Assembly (NCBI RefSeq): GCF_049673005.1
Contig: NZ_JBATXB010000111.1
Coordinates: 1 to 64,000 of the forward strand
DNA length: 64,000 nt
Direction: 5' to 3'
DNA from: Carnobacterium_A sp049673005
GTDB lineage: Bacteria > Bacillota > Bacilli > Lactobacillales > Carnobacteriaceae
The notes beneath the pieces are model-generated. The model saw nothing but the letters and a program-made list of their open reading frames with translations, did no database searches and was not told the origin of the DNA. Of this stretch, positions 61,136 to 64,000 are shown piece after piece. Position numbers and translations under genes: made by a program. Position 1 is the first letter of the stretch, and the number at the start of each line of letters is the position of its first letter.

Positions 61136-61447
61136 CGTTTGAACACTCCTTAGTTTAAATAAATAAAAATAAAAAAAGCCCTTATTCTATGAAAGAATAA
61201 GGACGAGTTTAATTTTTTCTCGTGGTACCACCTTTTTTTGAGAGCTCAAGCTCTCCTCAACGATTAACGCTCGTAACGTAATAGCTTTTCACTATTAACC
61301 CTTCAGAATGTCATTCAGTCTCATAACGGGAACCATTTTCAGCCAAGATGATTCTTTCTTTTTGCGCATTAAAAAGCTTACTTTTTCTTTCAACAGGTAT
61401 CTATATTCTTCTAGTGTTACATTACAAGAAAGAAAAGTACTTGTCAA
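61136..61447 (-). promoter_or_regulatory. T-box riboswitch of hisS-aspS, with promoter
   Basis: The minus-strand promoter is TTGACA (61442-61447), 17-bp spacer, TAATGT (61419-61424). The T-box element GGTGGTACCACG lies at 61221-61232. The terminator pairs CCTTATTCT (61180-61188) with 61194-61202 and ends in a U-run. Aligning the specifier region with the glyQS leader puts the codon GAC (Asp) at 61310-61312 in GAA-TGACATTC, where glyQS has GGC. The leader would therefore sense tRNA-Asp although hisS is the first gene. Confidence 0.9.
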
Positions 61448-61600
61448 GTTCGTAAAACTAGATTCTTATGATTAATAATGATTTATTCCCAAAATGATTT
61501 AGTATTTCATTGCATAACAGGTAGTTTAATTGCTATAATCAAGTTAAATACAAATTAAACGTTTGCACTTATTTGCAATATGAAGGTAGTGAGGGATTGA
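61448..61600 (+). promoter_or_regulatory. Promoter of the SH3b-amidase gene
   Basis: TTGCAT (61510-61515), 18-bp spacer, extended -10 TGCTATAAT (TATAAT at 61534-61539), about 60 bp before the ATG at 61601. Divergent from the hisS promoter. No other feature is seen in this interval. Confidence 0.8.
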
Positions 61601-62923
61601 ATGAAAAAATTTAATAAATTAAAGCAACCAAGAAATTTAATTGTTTTTCTAGCCATTATTTTGTTTATTAGTATAACAACCTTTTCAACACTTGTCCTTG
61701 CTAACCAGAACACTATTAAAGTTGATGCAAGTGTTGTAAACATACGTACCGGTCCTGGTTTATCCTATGACATCATGACACAAGTTGTTGGTGGTGAAAA
61801 AATTAATATTATAAAAGAAGAAAACGAGTGGTATAAAATCCGATTAAGTAATGATCAAATCGGTTGGGTTGCTAGTTGGTTGATTGGAAATACAGAATTT
61901 AGTGCTGCTTCTAATAAACTAGGTACTATTTCAGCAGAATCTGCCAATATTAGAAGTGAAGGCAACTTAGACGCTACTATCTTAGGAAAAGCGACTAAAG
62001 GAACTGAACTAACTGTCCTTTTTCAACAAAATAATTGGACTCAGATACAATATAATGGACAAGTTGCTTGGGTTAGTTCTGATTTAATTGAAATAACTGC
62101 AGAGAAAAAATCAATTATTCCAATAGTATATTCACCTAAAACAAATGAAGATACTTCTATTGAAATTTTAACAGTAAGATCTGAAGGTACGAATATCCGA
62201 AGTGGTCCTTCCGTTAATGAATCCGTTCTTTTTAAGGCTTCTAAAGGAGATAATCTTACTTATATAAGTACTGAAGGAGAATGGTATAAAATTAAAAACA
62301 GTAAAGGACAAACAGGATATGTTGCTAACTGGGTAGTTGATTTATCAGGAAATCAAACTGCTGCACCTTCAGCCAATATCTCATCTCTCTCTGAAGCTAC
62401 TATTGTAATAGATGCTGGGCATGGTGGAGAAGATCCAGGAGCTCCTGCTTCTAGTTATAACGAAAAACAAGCGACTTTAAAAACAGCAATGGCTTTGTCT
62501 AGTAGACTTAAACAAGCAGGAGTTAATGTTATTCTTACTCGAAACTCTGATGATTTCGTTAGTTTAAATGATCGTGCTTACATTAGTAATCAAGCTTCTG
62601 CTGATGCCTTTATTAGTATTCATTATGATTCAACGGAAATACCGAATGAAATTAGCGGGACAACAACTTACTATTACCATGAAAATGATAAAAATTTAGC
62701 TGAAACAATCAATAAACAACTGCAAATAAATAATCCTTTGCCAAATAATGGCACACGCTTCGGCGATTATTATGTGTTACGCGAAAACACTAGACCATCC
62801 GTTTTACTGGAATTGGGTTATCTAAACAATACAGTGGATCAAGCCACTATTTATACAGATTCCTATCAAGCATTCGCAGTTGAAAGTATCTATCAAGCAT
62901 TAAATAATTATTTTTCTTCTTAA
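61601..62923 (+). CDS. Exported N-acetylmuramoyl-L-alanine amidase with three SH3b domains
   Basis: Peptidoglycan hydrolase of 440 residues cutting the amide between muramic acid and L-Ala. A membrane/signal segment (about 13-35) precedes three bacterial SH3 repeats (about 40-100, 105-165 and 190-250, each with an N-I-R-[ST] core and a Trp-rich end). The C-terminal Amidase_3 domain (about 265-438) has the zinc ligands and catalytic Glu in VIDAGHGGEDPG, SYNEKQ, ISIHYDS and LLELGYL. The SH3 repeats probably bind the wall. GAGGG precedes the ATG. It is a single-gene unit in the hisS-relA region, as in several Bacilli. Confidence 0.93.
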   Translation: MKKFNKLKQPRNLIVFLAIILFISITTFSTLVLANQNTIKVDASVVNIRTGPGLSYDIMTQVVGGEKINIIKEENEWYKIRLSNDQIGWVASWLIGNTEFSAASNKLGTISAESANIRSEGNLDATILGKATKGTELTVLFQQNNWTQIQYNGQVAWVSSDLIEITAEKKSIIPIVYSPKTNEDTSIEILTVRSEGTNIRSGPSVNESVLFKASKGDNLTYISTEGEWYKIKNSKGQTGYVANWVVDLSGNQTAAPSANISSLSEATIVIDAGHGGEDPGAPASSYNEKQATLKTAMALSSRLKQAGVNVILTRNSDDFVSLNDRAYISNQASADAFISIHYDSTEIPNEISGTTTYYYHENDKNLAETINKQLQINNPLPNNGTRFGDYYVLRENTRPSVLLELGYLNNTVDQATIYTDSYQAFAVESIYQALNNYFSS

Positions 62924-62925
62924 TA

Positions 62926-62975
62926 AAAAATACCTGTATCCATTTTCTTTTAAAAAAATGGATACAGGTATTTTT
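62926..62975. terminator. Bidirectional terminator between the amidase gene and dtd
   Basis: A long stem of about 20 bp (62926-62945 with 62956-62975) with A and T runs on the outside. The inner part pairs AATACCTGTATCCATTT. Confidence 0.95.
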
Positions 62976-63420
62976 ATTTGTTTTTACTATCTAGTATAAT
63001 TGTAACCGGTCCATCATTTACTAATGATACTTGCATATCTGCACCAAAAACACCATTTGCAACGCGTATATTATTCCTTCTTAACCCTTCATTGAAGGAT
63101 TCGTATAAAGGAATAGCTATTTCCGGCTTTGCCGCTTGAATAAAACTTGGACGATTTCCTTTTTTTGTATCTGCATGTAATGTAAATTGAGAGACTGATA
63201 AAATATCCCCTTTTACATCTTCAACTGATAAATTCATTTTATCTGATTCATCTGAAAATATACGTAAAGCAGTTATTTTCCTTACTAGATAATCAACGTC
63301 TTCTTTCGTATCAGCTGATTCAATTCCCACTAATAATACTAGACCATACTCAATACTAGCAATTATCTCATTTTCAATTTTTACTTCTGCTTTTTTACTT
63401 CTTTGAATAATAACTTTCAA
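62974..63420 (-). CDS. dtd: D-aminoacyl-tRNA deacylase
   Basis: Removes D-amino acids and mischarged Gly from tRNAs. The 148-residue protein has the family marks: VIIQRSKKAEV start, GLVLLVGI, VSQFTLHADTKKG (Ser-Gln-Phe-Thr motif) and the C-terminal cis-Pro motif in VNDGPVTI. The start is TTG at 63420, after ACGAGG; the longer frame to 63450 has no support. It is downstream of relA on the same strand, a very common pair. Confidence 0.95.
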   Translation of the reverse strand: MKVIIQRSKKAEVKIENEIIASIEYGLVLLVGIESADTKEDVDYLVRKITALRIFSDESDKMNLSVEDVKGDILSVSQFTLHADTKKGNRPSFIQAAKPEIAIPLYESFNEGLRRNNIRVANGVFGADMQVSLVNDGPVTIILDSKNK

Positions 63421-63456
63421 AACAAACCTCGTTTCTATCTTAATAAACACCCTTAG

Positions 63457-64000
63457 TTAAGATGATATTCTATGAACGTTATAAACATCTGGAATCATTT
63501 TTATTTTGTCTATAATTCTTTCTAAATGATTTAAATTGGGGATTCCTACAGTTAAAGTAATAGTAGCCATCCTATTATTATCTACTTTACCACTAACATT
63601 ATTTAAATTGCGTGTCATACCATTAACAACTTGCAGGACCTCATTAAGCAATCCAGAGCGATTATACCCTTCGATTTGAAGATCTGCATCATATTCTTGA
63701 CCTTGAGATGAAGTATCTTCCCATTCTACATCAATTAAACGATTCTCGGCATCTTTTGCGGCTTTTACATTAGGACAATCAGCTCTATGAATGGATACTC
63801 CTCTTCCTTTAGTAATATAACCAACTATTGGATCGCCAGGGACAGGACTACAACAACGACTAATTCTAACTAATAAATTATCCACACCTTGAATAACAAT
63901 TCCGCCTTCATGACGAACTTTAATTTTATCTGTTTCTTTTTTAGTTTTTACTTCAATCGTATCAATTTCTAGAGCTTTCTTTTCAGTTTCTCTTGCTCGT
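63457..64000 (-). CDS. relA: RelA/SpoT family (p)ppGpp synthetase/hydrolase, C-terminal part
   Basis: The 5' part lies outside the window; about 180 C-terminal codons are visible and the frame is open to the window edge. Visible are the end of the TGS/helical region, the conserved Cys-rich zinc-finger segment (RISRCCSPVPGDPIVGYITKG, seen as ISRCCSPVPGD and RADCPN) and the ACT domain (about the last 75 residues, with GLLNEVLQVVN). These are regulatory regions that contact the ribosome on stalling. It lies 36 bp upstream of dtd. Confidence 0.95.
   Translation of the reverse strand, partial: RARETEKKALEIDTIEVKTKKETDKIKVRHEGGIVIQGVDNLLVRISRCCSPVPGDPIVGYITKGRGVSIHRADCPNVKAAKDAENRLIDVEWEDTSSQGQEYDADLQIEGYNRSGLLNEVLQVVNGMTRNLNNVSGKVDNNRMATITLTVGIPNLNHLERIIDKIKMIPDVYNVHRISS

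Noticed and set aside
1..64000. tRNA, rRNA, insertion sequences, phage genes or defence systems
   Set aside because: I looked for them and saw none. Gaps are short and explained by promoters, leaders and terminators.

Overview
The window is a 64 kb piece of a low-GC Firmicutes chromosome. Gene order and protein flavour (type 2 AddB/RexB, NiaR-NiaX, ECF S components, glyQS and hisS-aspS under T-boxes, the phoH-pgpH-ybeY-dgkA-cdd-era-recO run) point to Lactobacillales, most likely Carnobacteriaceae; this is an inference from protein resemblance, not a database match. I see no rRNA, tRNA, CRISPR array, prophage or insertion sequence. Nearly all of it is core chromosome, mostly on the minus strand, with well-formed intrinsic terminators between convergent units.

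Layout from left to right. 0.2-2.3 kb: an ECF S component, a DJ-1/PfpI protein and a MarR regulator behind two palindromic operators. 2.4-5.5 kb: a TrpXYZ-like ABC transporter operon preceded by its own promoter, a 24-codon leader ORF and a mutually exclusive antiterminator/terminator pair. 5.6-8.2 kb: alpha-carbonic anhydrase and rqcH. 8.3-18.1 kb: the pyr operon pyrR-pyrB-pyrC-carA-carB-pyrD-pyrF-pyrE with two PyrR attenuators. 18.1-19.5 kb: rluD and lspA. 19.7-22.9 kb (plus strand): a small orphan gene, then a lipoprotein / polysaccharide deacetylase / glycoside-hydrolase-like operon. 23-37.7 kb: addA-rexB, DUF1294, pepT, nif3-trmK, an orphan, dnaG-rpoD. 37.8-41 kb: niaR-niaX, an ABC exporter, a decayed DUF488 gene. 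41.2-44.5 kb: T-box glyQS. 44.5-51.7 kb: recO-era-cdd-dgkA-ybeY-pgpH-phoH and rpsU-yqeY. 51.9-64 kb: zur, ppsR, TPM-domain protein and LemA, nfo, sppA and an RDD protein, T-box hisS-aspS, an SH3b-amidase, dtd and the 3' part of relA.

The most striking observation is in the pyr operon. CarA and CarB are full length, uninterrupted and close to the family consensus over most of their length, yet the residues that do the chemistry are gone. CarA has lost the glutaminase Cys-His-Glu triad (now Gly246, Asn331, Asp333). CarB has lost the ATP-grasp glycine loops, the nucleotide-binding Arg and the metal-binding Glu in BOTH halves. The other pyr enzymes look intact. This looks like a pseudo-carbamoyl-phosphate synthetase kept under PyrR control; carbamoyl phosphate would then have to come from elsewhere. 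The same operon lacks pyrK although its PyrD is of the class 1B type.

The second is the leader of the TrpXYZ-like operon. A strong promoter, a strong ribosome binding site, a short ORF with one Trp codon, and three hairpins end in a 15-bp terminator whose 5' arm can instead pair with the 3' arm of the hairpin before it. It is not a T-box. Smaller points: the hisS-aspS T-box appears to read an Asp codon (GAC), NiaR and MarR operators are easy to see, a DUF488 gene is caught decaying, and six genes probably start at TTG.
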